From the NCBI GenBank assembly GCA_964500435.1, contig CAZCNL010000003.1:124001-188000 (forward strand): a stretch of DNA of 64,000 bases. Reading direction: 5' to 3'. Positions 45,014-53,829 of the stretch are shown piece by piece. Below the pieces are notes generated by a model. It worked only from the letters and a program-made list of their open reading frames with translations, did not search any database and was not told the DNA's origin. Positions within the stretch are counted from its first letter, which is position 1. Every line of letters starts with the position of its first letter. The stretch comes from GWF2-33-9 sp964500435. GTDB lineage: Bacteria; Bacteroidota; Ignavibacteria; Kapaibacteriales; UBA2268. A program made the translations under genes and the position numbers.

Positions 45014-46483
45014 ATGAATGAGCAAGATTTAAATTTTAATCACAACGAAAATAATCAAAAGTATTTAAATAATGAAAATTTTGACAAAGAAAATTTAACT
45101 CAAGAGAATTATCACGAGGAAAATGTTAATCAAGAAGCGCACAAGCGAAATTATAATGTGCGATACACCGCTGTGAAGATTTTAAATAGATATGATAGAA
45201 GTGATTCATATATTGATAAACTTTTAGCGGCCGAATTTCAAAAAGAAGATTTCAATAAATTCGATAAATCTCTTTTAACTGAATTAGTTAATGGAACAAT
45301 AAGGTGGAGAGGGAAATTAGATTGGATATTAACCGGATTTTATCATGGCGATTTCCAAAAAAATTTAAATTGGGTAAAAAATGCTATGAGAATTGGGCTT
45401 TATCAATTACTTTATTTGACGAAGATTCCACCACCGATTGCCATATATGAAACTGTCGAAATTACTAAAAAAATCCAAGGAGAAAAGACTGCAGGTATAG
45501 TTAATGGTGTATTGAGGAATATTTTGCGAAATTTAGAAAACATCAGATATCCCGAAAGAGATGAAGATCCATACTATAACTTAGCCGTTTTATATTCATT
45601 TCCAAAATGGTTAGTCAAGCGGTGGGTTGAACAATTTGGCTTTGAGGAAACAGAAAAAATTCTAATTGCTATGAACAAAAGACCTTATGTTCCTGCACGG
45701 GTAAATACTCTTAAAGGTAATGCATTTGAATTTAAAACATTTTTAGACAAAAATGAAGTAATTTATAAGAATTATTCATACCACGATTTAACTTTTATGA
45801 TATTCAATCCCAAAATAAACATATTCGAAACAGATATGTTTCAAGAAGGGAAAATTGCAATACAAGACCCAAGTGCCTCGTTAGTTGTGCATTTAGCTAA
45901 TCCGCAACTTAATTGGAGAGTTGCTGATATTTGTGCTGCACCTGGTGGTAAATCATTTTATATTGCAGAAAGAATGAATAATACAGGTTCAATTTTAGCA
46001 ATTGATAAATATGAATCTAAATTACGATTTATTGAAGAAGGTGCCAAGAAACTTGGAATCACTAACATTAAAACTATGGTTGGTGATGCTGCCGATTTAG
46101 ATTTTGATGAGCCATTTGATTTAGTTCTTGCCGATGTACCTTGCACTGGCTTAGGAACAATTTCAAAAAAACCAGATATAAAATGGAAACGAGAACTTGA
46201 AGATATAATTAAATTAAATAAAATTCAAGAAAACATACTCGAAAGTGCAGCGGAAATAGTCAAACCTGGCGGTGTTTTAGTTTATTCAACATGCACTATT
46301 GAACCAACAGAAAATTATTTAATTATCGAAAAATTTTTAAAAAATCATCCCGAATTTATATTAGACCCTGCAGAAAGATATTTACCCGATAAAGTATGTT
46401 TAAATGGAATGTTGCAAACATTTCCACATAGACATAGCTGTGATGGTGCTTTTGCCGCAAGAATGATAAAAAAGATTGAATAA
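45014..46483 (+). CDS. rsmB: 16S rRNA (cytosine-967-C5)-methyltransferase RsmB
   Basis: The 489 residues have an unusual Asn/Glu-rich N-terminal extension of about 45 residues, then a NusB-like RNA-binding domain (RYTAVKILNRYDRSDSYIDKLL), and an m5C methyltransferase domain. The SAM site is VADICAAPGGKSFYIAERM. The catalytic cysteines lie in ADVPCTGLGTISKKPDIKW and YSTCTIEPTEN. No internal Met allows a shorter start before the NusB domain. It is divergent from the barrel gene. Confidence 0.93.
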   Translation: MNEQDLNFNHNENNQKYLNNENFDKENLTQENYHEENVNQEAHKRNYNVRYTAVKILNRYDRSDSYIDKLLAAEFQKEDFNKFDKSLLTELVNGTIRWRGKLDWILTGFYHGDFQKNLNWVKNAMRIGLYQLLYLTKIPPPIAIYETVEITKKIQGEKTAGIVNGVLRNILRNLENIRYPERDEDPYYNLAVLYSFPKWLVKRWVEQFGFEETEKILIAMNKRPYVPARVNTLKGNAFEFKTFLDKNEVIYKNYSYHDLTFMIFNPKINIFETDMFQEGKIAIQDPSASLVVHLANPQLNWRVADICAAPGGKSFYIAERMNNTGSILAIDKYESKLRFIEEGAKKLGITNIKTMVGDAADLDFDEPFDLVLADVPCTGLGTISKKPDIKWKRELEDIIKLNKIQENILESAAEIVKPGGVLVYSTCTIEPTENYLIIEKFLKNHPEFILDPAERYLPDKVCLNGMLQTFPHRHSCDGAFAARMIKKIE

Positions 46484-46565
46484 ATACTGTTGTTTTATAC
46501 TTGATATTTTCGAGAAATTTCTTTTTTGATTAATTCAATCATAATTATAATTTTTTTCAATTACT

Positions 46566-46573
46566 TAATTTTG
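46566..46573 (+). promoter_or_regulatory. Candidate -7 box upstream of purH
   Basis: TAATTTTG fits TAnnTTTG, 36 bp before the purH ATG. No clear -33 box at the usual distance. No PurR or purine riboswitch site was seen in the 126-bp gap. Confidence 0.3.
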
Positions 46574-46609
46574 TTAATTAATATTTTTAAAAAATAAAAA
46601 AATAAAACA

Positions 46610-48163
46610 ATGATTACTCCTAATGAATATCAAATTAAAACCGCATTAATTTCTGTTTCAAATAAAAATGGAATTATTGAATTTGCAAAAGAATTAGCAT
46701 CTTTAGGAATTATTATTTATTCAACTGGCGGGACAGAAAAAGCCTTAAAAGCCGCAAATATTCCTGTGAAAAGTATTACCGATTTAACTAATTTTCCCGA
46801 AGGTTTCGATGGAAGAGTTAAAACATTACATCCAGCAATTCATTCTGGACTGTTGGCTCAACTTGATAATCCAGAACATTTAAAACAACTCGATTCTTTT
46901 GGTTTTAAATCGATAGATTTGCTTATTGTGAATCTGTATCCATTCGAAGAAAAACTTTCTCAAGATGAAATAACACACGAAGAACTCGTTGAAAATATTG
47001 ACATCGGTGGTCCAACGATGCTACGTTCAGCTGCAAAAAATTATCGATGGACTGTCCCAGTAATAAACCCATCTCGATATAATTTGATTATTGAAACTTT
47101 GAAAAATAATGATTGCAAAATACCAGAAAAAATGCGTGTAGAACTCGCAGGCGAAGTTTTCCAAGAAACATCTTATTATGATAGTTTAATTTCCGAATAT
47201 TTTAAGACTTATAACAAAATTCACACGCCAAATAAATTTTCTTTGTCCTTAAAATTAGACCAAAATTTAAGATATGGCGAAAATCCGCACCAAGAAGCAG
47301 CGTTATACGGCAATTTTTCCAAAATATTTACTCAACTTCACGGTAAAGAATTATCATATAATAACATTGTAGATATAAACGAAGCAGTTGATTTAATAAA
47401 TGAATTCGATGAACCGACAATCGCAATATTAAAACATACAAATCCTTGTGGTGTGGGCACTGCAGATAATCTTGTAGAAGCTTGGAAAAAAGCATTTGAA
47501 ACCGATAAAGATTCTCCTTTTGGTGGCATTATTGTAATGAATGACACTTTGACATTGGAACTTGCTCAAGAAATTGATTCAATATTTACCGAAGTTTTAA
47601 TTGCACCAAATTACAATAAAGAAGCTTTAGAACTACTTACGAAAAAGAAAAATAGAAGATTGCTCACTGTTAATTTTGAAAAATTTAAAGAAATGTTACA
47701 AGTAAATGTAAAATCTGTTGCTGGCGGTATTTTAGTTCAAACAATTGACGATGAACTATTTATTGACAAAGAAATGAAAGTTGTTACTAAGCGAAGCCCG
47801 ACAGATAATGAATTAAAATCGTTACTTTTTGGTTGGAAAGTTGCTAAACATGTTAAAAGTAATGCAATCGTTTACACAAAAGCCGACAGAACATTGGCAA
47901 TTGGAGCTGGACAAATGTCCAGAGTAGATTCTTCCAGAATTGCAGTAGAAAAAGCTAAACTAATGGGTTTGAGCTTGAAAGGTTCAACTGTTGCAAGTGA
48001 CGCATTTTTCCCATTTGCTGATGGTCTTTTGCAAGCGGTCAAAGCAGGAGCAACAGCAGTAATACAACCAGGTGGTTCTGTCCGAGATGAAGAAGTAATC
48101 AAGGCAGCAGATGAAAATAACATTGCAATGATTTTCACGGGAATGAGACATTTTAAACATTAG
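46610..48163 (+). CDS. purH: Bifunctional PurH: AICAR transformylase / IMP cyclohydrolase
   Basis: PurH carries out the last two steps of IMP synthesis. The 517 residues are the family length. The N-terminal MGS-like cyclohydrolase domain shows ISVSNKNGIIEFAKEL, YSTGGTEKAL and GFDGRVKTLHPAIHSGLL. The C-terminal transformylase shows LRYGENPHQEAALYG, LKHTNPCGVG with the catalytic Lys-His pair, and SDAFFPFADGL. It appears monocistronic. Confidence 0.96.
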   Translation: MITPNEYQIKTALISVSNKNGIIEFAKELASLGIIIYSTGGTEKALKAANIPVKSITDLTNFPEGFDGRVKTLHPAIHSGLLAQLDNPEHLKQLDSFGFKSIDLLIVNLYPFEEKLSQDEITHEELVENIDIGGPTMLRSAAKNYRWTVPVINPSRYNLIIETLKNNDCKIPEKMRVELAGEVFQETSYYDSLISEYFKTYNKIHTPNKFSLSLKLDQNLRYGENPHQEAALYGNFSKIFTQLHGKELSYNNIVDINEAVDLINEFDEPTIAILKHTNPCGVGTADNLVEAWKKAFETDKDSPFGGIIVMNDTLTLELAQEIDSIFTEVLIAPNYNKEALELLTKKKNRRLLTVNFEKFKEMLQVNVKSVAGGILVQTIDDELFIDKEMKVVTKRSPTDNELKSLLFGWKVAKHVKSNAIVYTKADRTLAIGAGQMSRVDSSRIAVEKAKLMGLSLKGSTVASDAFFPFADGLLQAVKAGATAVIQPGGSVRDEEVIKAADENNIAMIFTGMRHFKH

Positions 48164-48182
48164 ATTGATTTTGTCAGAAAAA

Positions 48183-48212
48183 TTGATATTTACAAAAATA
48201 TTCGTAAATTTG
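48183..48212 (+). promoter_or_regulatory. Bacteroidota-type promoter for yajC
   Basis: TTG at 48183-48185 and TAAATTTG at 48205-48212 are 19 bp apart, matching the -33/-7 pattern. The -7 box is 40 bp before the yajC ATG. Confidence 0.45.
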
Positions 48213-48252
48213 AATTTTAAAAGAATTTATAAACAATAAATAATAGAGTAAT

Positions 48253-48573
48253 ATGTTTTTGGATTTACAAACAGCATTAGCTGCAGCACCACCAGCAGGC
48301 GGTGCACAAGGAGGTGGAGGTTCACTTATTTCAACCTTAGTGATGTTCGCCGCCGTGATTTTAATAATGTATTTTTTGATGATTCGTCCTCAACAGAAGC
48401 GTCAAAAAGAACACCAAGAAATGCTTAAAAGCATAAAGAAAGGTGATAGAGTGATAACGACATCAGGTTTGCACGGAACAGTAGTTGAAATGGACGAAAA
48501 AACAATTACTATACAAGCAGGTGAAAACACAAAACTAAAATTTGAACGAGTTGCAATAGCTAACAAGCTCTAA
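48253..48573 (+). CDS. yajC: Preprotein translocase accessory subunit YajC
   Basis: YajC associates with SecDF in the inner membrane. The 106 residues have a Gly/Ala/Pro-rich periplasmic N-terminus, one membrane segment (about 28-46, TLVMFAAVILIMYFLMI), the conserved IRPQQKRQKEHQEML and then the KKGDRVITTSGLHGTV domain. A terminator follows, so it is probably transcribed alone; secD/secF and tgt are not adjacent. Confidence 0.94.
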   Translation: MFLDLQTALAAAPPAGGAQGGGGSLISTLVMFAAVILIMYFLMIRPQQKRQKEHQEMLKSIKKGDRVITTSGLHGTVVEMDEKTITIQAGENTKLKFERVAIANKL

Positions 48574-48595
48574 TTGAAATTCCATAATTATTTAG

Positions 48596-48630
48596 AATCT
48601 TTTGCTTTTTTGCAAAAGATTTCTTTTTTA
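48596..48630 (+). terminator. Intrinsic terminator between yajC and ribBA
   Basis: AATCTTTTGC (48596-48605) pairs with GCAAAAGATT (48612-48621) across a T6 loop, followed by a T-rich tail. No FMN riboswitch-like sequence is present before ribBA. Confidence 0.82.
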
Positions 48631-48655
48631 TTTTAAAAATTAAATAAACATAAAA

Positions 48656-49852
48656 ATGAATACAATACAAGAAGTAGTAGAAGACCTCGCAAAAGGTAAA
48701 ATGGTCATAATTATGGATGATGAAGACCGAGAAAACGAAGGCGATTTAATTGCGGCTGCTGAGTTTTGCACAGCTGAAACTATTAATTTTATGTCCACGA
48801 ATGCTCGTGGTTTAATCTGTGTTGCAATTACAGAAGAAAGAGCCAAAGAATTGGAACTGGAAACAATGGTAAAAGATAATTCTGCATTTCATGGAACTCG
48901 TTTTACGATTTCAGTTGACTATGCTTTTGGAACATCCTCTGGAATATCAGCATTCGACAGAGCTTCGACCGTACGAGCAATTGCAAATAAAGAAACTAAA
49001 CCAAGTGATTTATTGCGTCCAGGACATATTTTCCCATTAATTGCTCGGGATGGCGGTGTGCTAAGACGTGCTGGTCATACTGAAGCCGTAGTTGATTTAA
49101 TGAAATTAGCCGGATTGAAACAAGTAGGTGTGCTTTGCGAGATTATGAATGAAGATGGAACAATGGCAAGACTCGATAATTTGAAATTATTTGCTGAAAA
49201 ACATAATTTGAAAATTGCCACAATAAAAGATTTAATTGCATATTTATTTAAAAACAAACAACTTGTTAAAGAAGTAGTATCAGCGAAATTACCAACTGAA
49301 TACGGCGATTTTGACATAAAAGTATTCGTTAGCCTTGTCGATGGAACTGAGCACACTGCAATCGTAAAAGGAAATTGGGAGCCTGACGAGCCTATATTAG
49401 TTCGAGTCCATTCGGAATGCCTTACGGGCGATGTATTTGGCTCACTTCGATGCGACTGTGGTCCACAACTCCATAAGGCAATGCAAATGGTCGAAGATGC
49501 AGGAAAAGGTGTCATTTTATATATGAGGCAAGAAGGACGAGGAATTGGATTAGTCAATAAACTCAAAGCATATAAATTGCAGGAAAGTGGTTTAGATACT
49601 GTTGAAGCAAATTTGGCACTTGGTTTGCCCGCCGATGCCCGTGATTATGGTATTGGCGCTCAAATTTTAGTGGCTCTTGGTGTGAAAAAAATGAGGTTAA
49701 TTACAAATAATCCAACAAAAAGAGTTGGAATTGAAAGTTACGGATTAGAAGTTGTTGAAACAGTACCGATAGAAATTAAACCTAATCCAATTAATATAAA
49801 TTATTTGCAAACTAAAAAAGACAAAATGGGTCATATTTTTAGACATTTGTAA
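48656..49852 (+). CDS. ribBA: Bifunctional RibBA: 3,4-dihydroxy-2-butanone-4-phosphate synthase / GTP cyclohydrolase II
   Basis: RibBA supplies both branches of riboflavin synthesis. The N-terminal RibB domain (about 1-200) has MDDEDRENEGDLI, RPGHIFPLIARDGGVLRRAGHTEA and the late catalytic region GVLCEIMNEDGTMAR. The RibA domain (about 205-398) has the zinc cysteines in CLTGDVFGSLRCDCGPQ and the catalytic RQEGRGIGLVNK. Both active sites look intact. Confidence 0.96.
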   Translation: MNTIQEVVEDLAKGKMVIIMDDEDRENEGDLIAAAEFCTAETINFMSTNARGLICVAITEERAKELELETMVKDNSAFHGTRFTISVDYAFGTSSGISAFDRASTVRAIANKETKPSDLLRPGHIFPLIARDGGVLRRAGHTEAVVDLMKLAGLKQVGVLCEIMNEDGTMARLDNLKLFAEKHNLKIATIKDLIAYLFKNKQLVKEVVSAKLPTEYGDFDIKVFVSLVDGTEHTAIVKGNWEPDEPILVRVHSECLTGDVFGSLRCDCGPQLHKAMQMVEDAGKGVILYMRQEGRGIGLVNKLKAYKLQESGLDTVEANLALGLPADARDYGIGAQILVALGVKKMRLITNNPTKRVGIESYGLEVVETVPIEIKPNPININYLQTKKDKMGHIFRHL

Positions 49853-49912
49853 TATATTTTTTATAAATTTCAATTATAAATTTCAAACGAAAATAATTAA
49901 TAGGAGATTGTT

Positions 49913-50389
49913 ATGAGTGAGATTGTATATTTAACAAAACAAAAACTACAAGAACTCGAAAAGGAATTAGAATATTTAACAACGACAAAACGAATAGAAA
50001 TTGCTCAAAAAATTGCTGATGCCCGTTCTCATGGCGATTTGTCTGAAAATGGTGATTATGACGCCGCCAAAGAAGAACAAGGATTGCTTGAAATGAAAAT
50101 TCAAAAAATAAATCAGATGCTCAGCAAAGCTCAAATTATTGACCCAAGTCAATTCCCTGATGATAAAGTTTATATTTTATCAACAGTTACTTTAAAAAAT
50201 ATAGACAATAATCAAATTGTAAAATATACTATCGTTTCAGACGAGGAAGCCGATTTCCTTGAAAATAAAATTTCAGTAACTTCATTAGTAGGTAAAGCCT
50301 TATTAGGCAAACATTTAGGAGATAAAGTCTCGATTAAAGTTCCCGCTGGAATTCTTAATTACGAAATAATTGAGATAGGGAAGTCTTAA
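49913..50389 (+). CDS. greA: Transcription elongation factor GreA
   Basis: GreA rescues backtracked RNA polymerase by stimulating transcript cleavage. The 158 residues have the N-terminal coiled coil with its acidic tip (IADARSHGDLSENGDYDAAKEEQ) and a C-terminal FKBP-like domain ending VPAGILNYEIIEI. A good ribosome site (AGGAG) precedes the ATG. A strong terminator follows. Confidence 0.95.
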   Translation: MSEIVYLTKQKLQELEKELEYLTTTKRIEIAQKIADARSHGDLSENGDYDAAKEEQGLLEMKIQKINQMLSKAQIIDPSQFPDDKVYILSTVTLKNIDNNQIVKYTIVSDEEADFLENKISVTSLVGKALLGKHLGDKVSIKVPAGILNYEIIEIGKS

Positions 50390-50412
50390 TAAAGAATAAT
50401 CAATTGATCAAG

Positions 50413-50443
50413 AAATGGTTGCCTAAAGCAACCATTTTTTTTT
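50413..50443 (+). terminator. Intrinsic terminator after greA
   Basis: AAATGGTTGC (50413-50422) pairs with GCAACCATTT (50428-50437) around a five-base loop, then a T-run. Confidence 0.88.
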
Positions 50444-50494
50444 GAAACATATAATATCATTTTTCGTAATAAACTTTAAACTAATGAGGTAAAA

Positions 50495-51463
50495 ATGAAA
50501 AATATATTCAAATTATTGCTAATAGGAACAACTTGTTTGGTTTTTGCAAAACAATTTTCTATTGCTCAAGACGACAAAAAAGAAGAAAAAAAGGAAAAAG
50601 ATACAGAAAGAGTGCAAATTTTGCCCGATGAAGATTTTGAATTGAGCATTCCTTCAATTACATTTTCAATGAAATCCAATAATAATGTAACAGATTGGAA
50701 AACGAATTCTGAGAGACCATTCATTGGCTTTAGTGTTGGTAACTCTCTTTTTAAAAGTGAAGAATATAAACCTGTAAATTTTGACCAAGTATCTGTTGCA
50801 CAAATAACCCTCGGATATTATGAAAAAGCAGAACACACAAAAAGTATAATTACAAAAACATCAATTAATGAAATCTTTATTACAAACACTTCAGATATTT
50901 TTAAGAAATTGGATGCAAATTCACAAAATGTAAAAGGAGAATTTTGGAGATTTGGACAAAACTCAGGAAAAGGTTATGGATATAAATTTTCAGATTATTT
51001 AAGTCTCAATTTTTTATATAAAGATGGTTTATCCTGGACATTATCAAAATTCGAGCCGAATCGATATTTCGAAGCAGGAAAAACAGATACATTCAATTTC
51101 AATACATATAATGAGTCAATCAGATTTGGTGAACAATTCGAAAGTATCGCCTCAATCGAAGTATTGAAGTATTTTTCGTTCAATGCAAGTTATGAACGTA
51201 TAAATGTATATCCACGTCATATGTTTTGGGCTTGGTTAGGTGGAAAAATTATTGAAGAGGGTGCACAAGGACTTTTGGGTACATTTATTAAAGAAATAAG
51301 AAAATATTCGCCAGAGTTTACACCAGTTGTCAGCTTGCTTTTAAGAACGGGCTTATCTTATGGATTATATGAATTAAGAAGAAAAAATATGAATTGGCCA
51401 TTTGATACTGCACCTCCGTTTACTTTTGAAAATATTAAATTCGGATTGCAATTTAATTTCTAA
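50495..51463 (+). CDS. Putative outer-membrane protein, unknown
   Basis: The 322 residues have a signal peptide at about 1-24 (ending SIAQ), a strongly charged Lys/Glu segment (about 26-38), strand-like segments and a terminal FGLQFNF, whose last Phe is typical of beta-barrel proteins. A GAGG ribosome site lies before ATG. I recognise no named family. It has its own terminator on both sides, so it is likely a single-gene unit. Confidence 0.65.
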   Translation: MKNIFKLLLIGTTCLVFAKQFSIAQDDKKEEKKEKDTERVQILPDEDFELSIPSITFSMKSNNNVTDWKTNSERPFIGFSVGNSLFKSEEYKPVNFDQVSVAQITLGYYEKAEHTKSIITKTSINEIFITNTSDIFKKLDANSQNVKGEFWRFGQNSGKGYGYKFSDYLSLNFLYKDGLSWTLSKFEPNRYFEAGKTDTFNFNTYNESIRFGEQFESIASIEVLKYFSFNASYERINVYPRHMFWAWLGGKIIEEGAQGLLGTFIKEIRKYSPEFTPVVSLLLRTGLSYGLYELRRKNMNWPFDTAPPFTFENIKFGLQFNF

Positions 51464-51481
51464 TTATATTAAAAATACCAT

Positions 51482-51530
51482 AAAGACAAGATTATGTAAA
51501 TAATAATTCATAATTTTGTCTTTTTATTTT
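51482..51530 (+). terminator. Strong intrinsic terminator before pdxH
   Basis: A 15-pair stem, AAAGACAAGATTATG (51482-51496) with CATAATTTTGTCTTT (51509-51523), has one G-U pair and a T-rich tail. The 3' strand contains TAATTTTG (51511-51518), which could also serve as a -7 box for pdxH, 20 bp before its ATG. Confidence 0.85.
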
Positions 51531-51538
51531 TGGACAAG

Positions 51539-52177
51539 ATGAAATTTATTGATGATGAGCATAGAGATTATGCACAAAGTAATTTAGATGAGAAAACAAT
51601 TAAAAATAACCCAATAGAATTATTTGATAAATGGTTTAATTTAGCCAAAGAGAGCAAACTTTTAGATTATAATGCTTTTATTTTATCGACTTCTTCGATT
51701 GAAAATAAACCATCTTCTCGAGTTTTACTATTAAAAAGCTACGATGATAGAGGCTTTGTATTTTTTTCAAATTATGAAAGTAGAAAAGGAAAAGAACTTG
51801 CTGAAAATCCAAACGCAGCGATGCTATTTTTTTGGCCTCAATTAGAAAAACAAATCAGAATTCAAGGAGTTGTTAATAAAATAACACCCGAAGAATCATA
51901 TGAGTATTTTAAGACAAGACCATATACAAGTAGAGTCGGAGCATGGGCGTCCAAGCAAAGTCAACCACTTTCAAGCAGATTTAGACTATTGAGAGAAGTC
52001 AGCGTAATAATGATGAAAAATCCCAATGAAGTGCCGTTGCCACCGTTTTGGGGGGGATATCGATTAACACCTACTGAAATAGAATTTTGGCAAGGGCGGC
52101 CGAGTCGATTGCACGACCGATTCCAATATTTGAAAAGTAACGATGTTAATTGGACAATAACGAGACTTTACCCATAA
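51539..52177 (+). CDS. pdxH: Pyridoxamine 5'-phosphate oxidase PdxH
   Basis: PdxH oxidises pyridoxine/pyridoxamine 5'-phosphate to PLP using FMN. From ATG 51539 the protein has 212 residues; TTG 51530 would add three. Motifs include SSRVLLLKSYDDRGFVFFSNYESRKGKEL, WPQLEKQIRIQG in the FMN site, and the C-terminal dimerisation signature EFWQGRPSRLHDR. Confidence 0.94.
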   Translation: MKFIDDEHRDYAQSNLDEKTIKNNPIELFDKWFNLAKESKLLDYNAFILSTSSIENKPSSRVLLLKSYDDRGFVFFSNYESRKGKELAENPNAAMLFFWPQLEKQIRIQGVVNKITPEESYEYFKTRPYTSRVGAWASKQSQPLSSRFRLLREVSVIMMKNPNEVPLPPFWGGYRLTPTEIEFWQGRPSRLHDRFQYLKSNDVNWTITRLYP

Positions 52178-52325
52178 GATTCGATAAAAAATTTAAAATC
52201 TGATTATAAAATTGTTATTTAATAACGATCTTTTATTGTTGCTTTAACAATTCTTGTTAAATAATTAACTTCTGAGAATAGAGAGTAATTGAGAATTGGA
52301 ATTTCCTGGAAATTTTGTTTTAGTG

Positions 52326-52399
52326 TGATCCCGACAGGATTCGAACCTGTGGCCACAAGTTTAGGAAACTTGTGCTCTATCCTACTGAGCTACGGGACC
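52326..52399 (-). tRNA. tRNA-Arg (anticodon CCT)
   Basis: On the minus strand a complete cloverleaf of 74 nt forms. The acceptor GGTCCCG pairs with CGGGATC with one G-U, the D-stem is GCTC/GAGC, and the anticodon stem CAAGT/ACTTG has loop TTCCTAA (anticodon CCT). The T-arm is ACAGG-TTCGAAT-CCTGT. CCA is not encoded. It lies 5 bp after the DUF494-like gene, possibly on the same transcript. Confidence 0.95.
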
Positions 52400-52404
52400 T
52401 ATGA

Positions 52405-52875
52405 TTAATGTATTTTTTCATCTCGTTTTAACGATATTCTTAAACCGGTGTCTATATCAAAACTTTCTTCTCCACCAAGCATTGTTGAAACAATTTGTCT
52501 CAATTCTGGTTGGGAAATACTTTCGCTGTAATAAATCATTGCTCTGTCGATAAGCTCATTTAAATCATTTTCATCGATTAATCCAATTGCTTGCAATATC
52601 ATAACATCTTTGAATGCTTCTTTGGAGAATAATCTTTTTTCATCTTGATTTAAAACACGGAAAAAGCTTTCTTGAAGTTTCTTTTTTGATTTTTTAAATG
52701 CGTTTGGATTTTTATCCAAAAGTAGAGTCAGAGCATAAGAAATTTCTGTTTTCGTGTATCCGATTTGTTCCAATCGTTTTGTATTAATTCTTTGCAAACT
52801 GATTTTTTTTAAAATTTCAGGTGCAATTTCTAATAAAATATCGATTGTTCTATCTGAAGAATTTTTTATTGTCAT
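52405..52875 (-). CDS. DUF494/Smg-like protein
   Basis: The 156 residues are predicted to be mostly helical. The C-terminal half (FSKEAFKDVMILQAIGLI, then LNELIDRAMIYYSE) follows the pattern of DUF494/Smg proteins, where a conserved stretch ends in an IDR-M motif. The N-terminal half (RLEQIGYTKTEISYALTLLLD) also fits. Function is not established. The ATG overlaps the ybeY stop by 4 bp. Confidence 0.65.
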   Translation of the reverse strand: MTIKNSSDRTIDILLEIAPEILKKISLQRINTKRLEQIGYTKTEISYALTLLLDKNPNAFKKSKKKLQESFFRVLNQDEKRLFSKEAFKDVMILQAIGLIDENDLNELIDRAMIYYSESISQPELRQIVSTMLGGEESFDIDTGLRISLKRDEKIH

Positions 52876-53297
52876 TTCTTTTTGCTTAATTCAATATATT
52901 TATTTTCTAATTTATGCATTGAGTTTTTCTCATTTTCTGTGGTATCGTTATAACCAACTAAATGCAAAACTCCGTGTGAAATTAAACGTAAAAGTTCATC
53001 TTTTATTGAAACATCGTAATCGTTAGCTTGTTCAATAGTTTTGTCAATACTAACGTACACTTCGCCTTCTAATGGAGTTTCTTCCAAATTGAAGCTAATT
53101 ACATCTGTTTCGTAGTCATGGTTTAGGAATTCTTTGTTAATTTTTCTTATCTCATCATTTGTTTGAATAATAATATTGATTAAGTATTCATCAATTTTGT
53201 GTTCATCAAGTATTGCAGAGACACATCTTGCAATTTGCTTGCGAGGTATCGGTTTAAATTCTGTTGAATTAAAAATATTTATATTTTGATTTTTCAT
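52872..53297 (-). CDS. ybeY: Endoribonuclease YbeY (16S rRNA maturation / quality control)
   Basis: This metal-dependent RNase of the UPF0054 family has 141 residues. Family motifs are NKEFLNHDYETDVISFNL, GEVYVSIDKTIEQA and SHGVLHLVGYND. In the usual zinc motif H-x3-H-x5-H the third ligand is an Asp here (HGVLHLVGYND). I recall similar substitutions in Bacteroidota YbeY, so activity is probably kept. It is coupled to the gene at 52405. Confidence 0.9.
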   Translation of the reverse strand: MKNQNINIFNSTEFKPIPRKQIARCVSAILDEHKIDEYLINIIIQTNDEIRKINKEFLNHDYETDVISFNLEETPLEGEVYVSIDKTIEQANDYDVSIKDELLRLISHGVLHLVGYNDTTENEKNSMHKLENKYIELSKKK

Positions 53298-53305
53298 TTT
53301 TGTTT

Positions 53306-53743
53306 TTATTCAAAATTATCGAAATTATTTATTATTGCAAGTTGAGTTGAAGCTAACAAGACGCTTGTTGGCAAGTTTTGAGGTTCTAATTGTAAAATAT
53401 CTATGTCAATATTTGAATAAAGTGAACAAGTTGCTTGCTTACCTACGACTAAACAATTTAACCGTCCATTTGATTTGTTCCAAAAGAATATTTCATCTGG
53501 AGCAAAAATAAAATAATCAGTGCAATTATGCAATTCAAATGTTCCTTGAAGAGTTTGAACATTGATGACACTTTCAAAAGTTTGTTGTTCGTTTTTGAAA
53601 ACATTAAAAAGTTGTAAAATTAGTGAAAGTCCAGTATCGTTATTCACAATCGTCCATGTAATCGACGTTTCAAAGACATCTGCTTCAACTTCAAAAAAGT
53701 TGCTTAATTCTTTTATTAAATTTGTTTCTATGTTAAATTTCAT
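53306..53743 (-). CDS. Hypothetical protein upstream of ybeY
   Basis: The 145 residues have no signal peptide or membrane segment. The sequence starts MKFNIETNLIKELSNFFEVE and alternates strands and short helices. I recognise no family. The 3' end is 8 bp from ybeY, suggesting one operon of three genes ending at tRNA-Arg. Confidence 0.6.
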   Translation of the reverse strand: MKFNIETNLIKELSNFFEVEADVFETSITWTIVNNDTGLSLILQLFNVFKNEQQTFESVINVQTLQGTFELHNCTDYFIFAPDEIFFWNKSNGRLNCLVVGKQATCSLYSNIDIDILQLEPQNLPTSVLLASTQLAIINNFDNFE

Positions 53744-53829
53744 TTTTTATTTTTTTAAAAATATAATTTACAAAATTTAAAATTTTTTTATGATAATTTA
53801 ATATTTTTTTTTAAATTGTAAAAAAAAAA

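Noticed and set aside
49075..49566. Minus-strand frame of 163 codons inside ribBA
   Set aside because: Antisense to intact RibBA catalytic motifs; no independent support.
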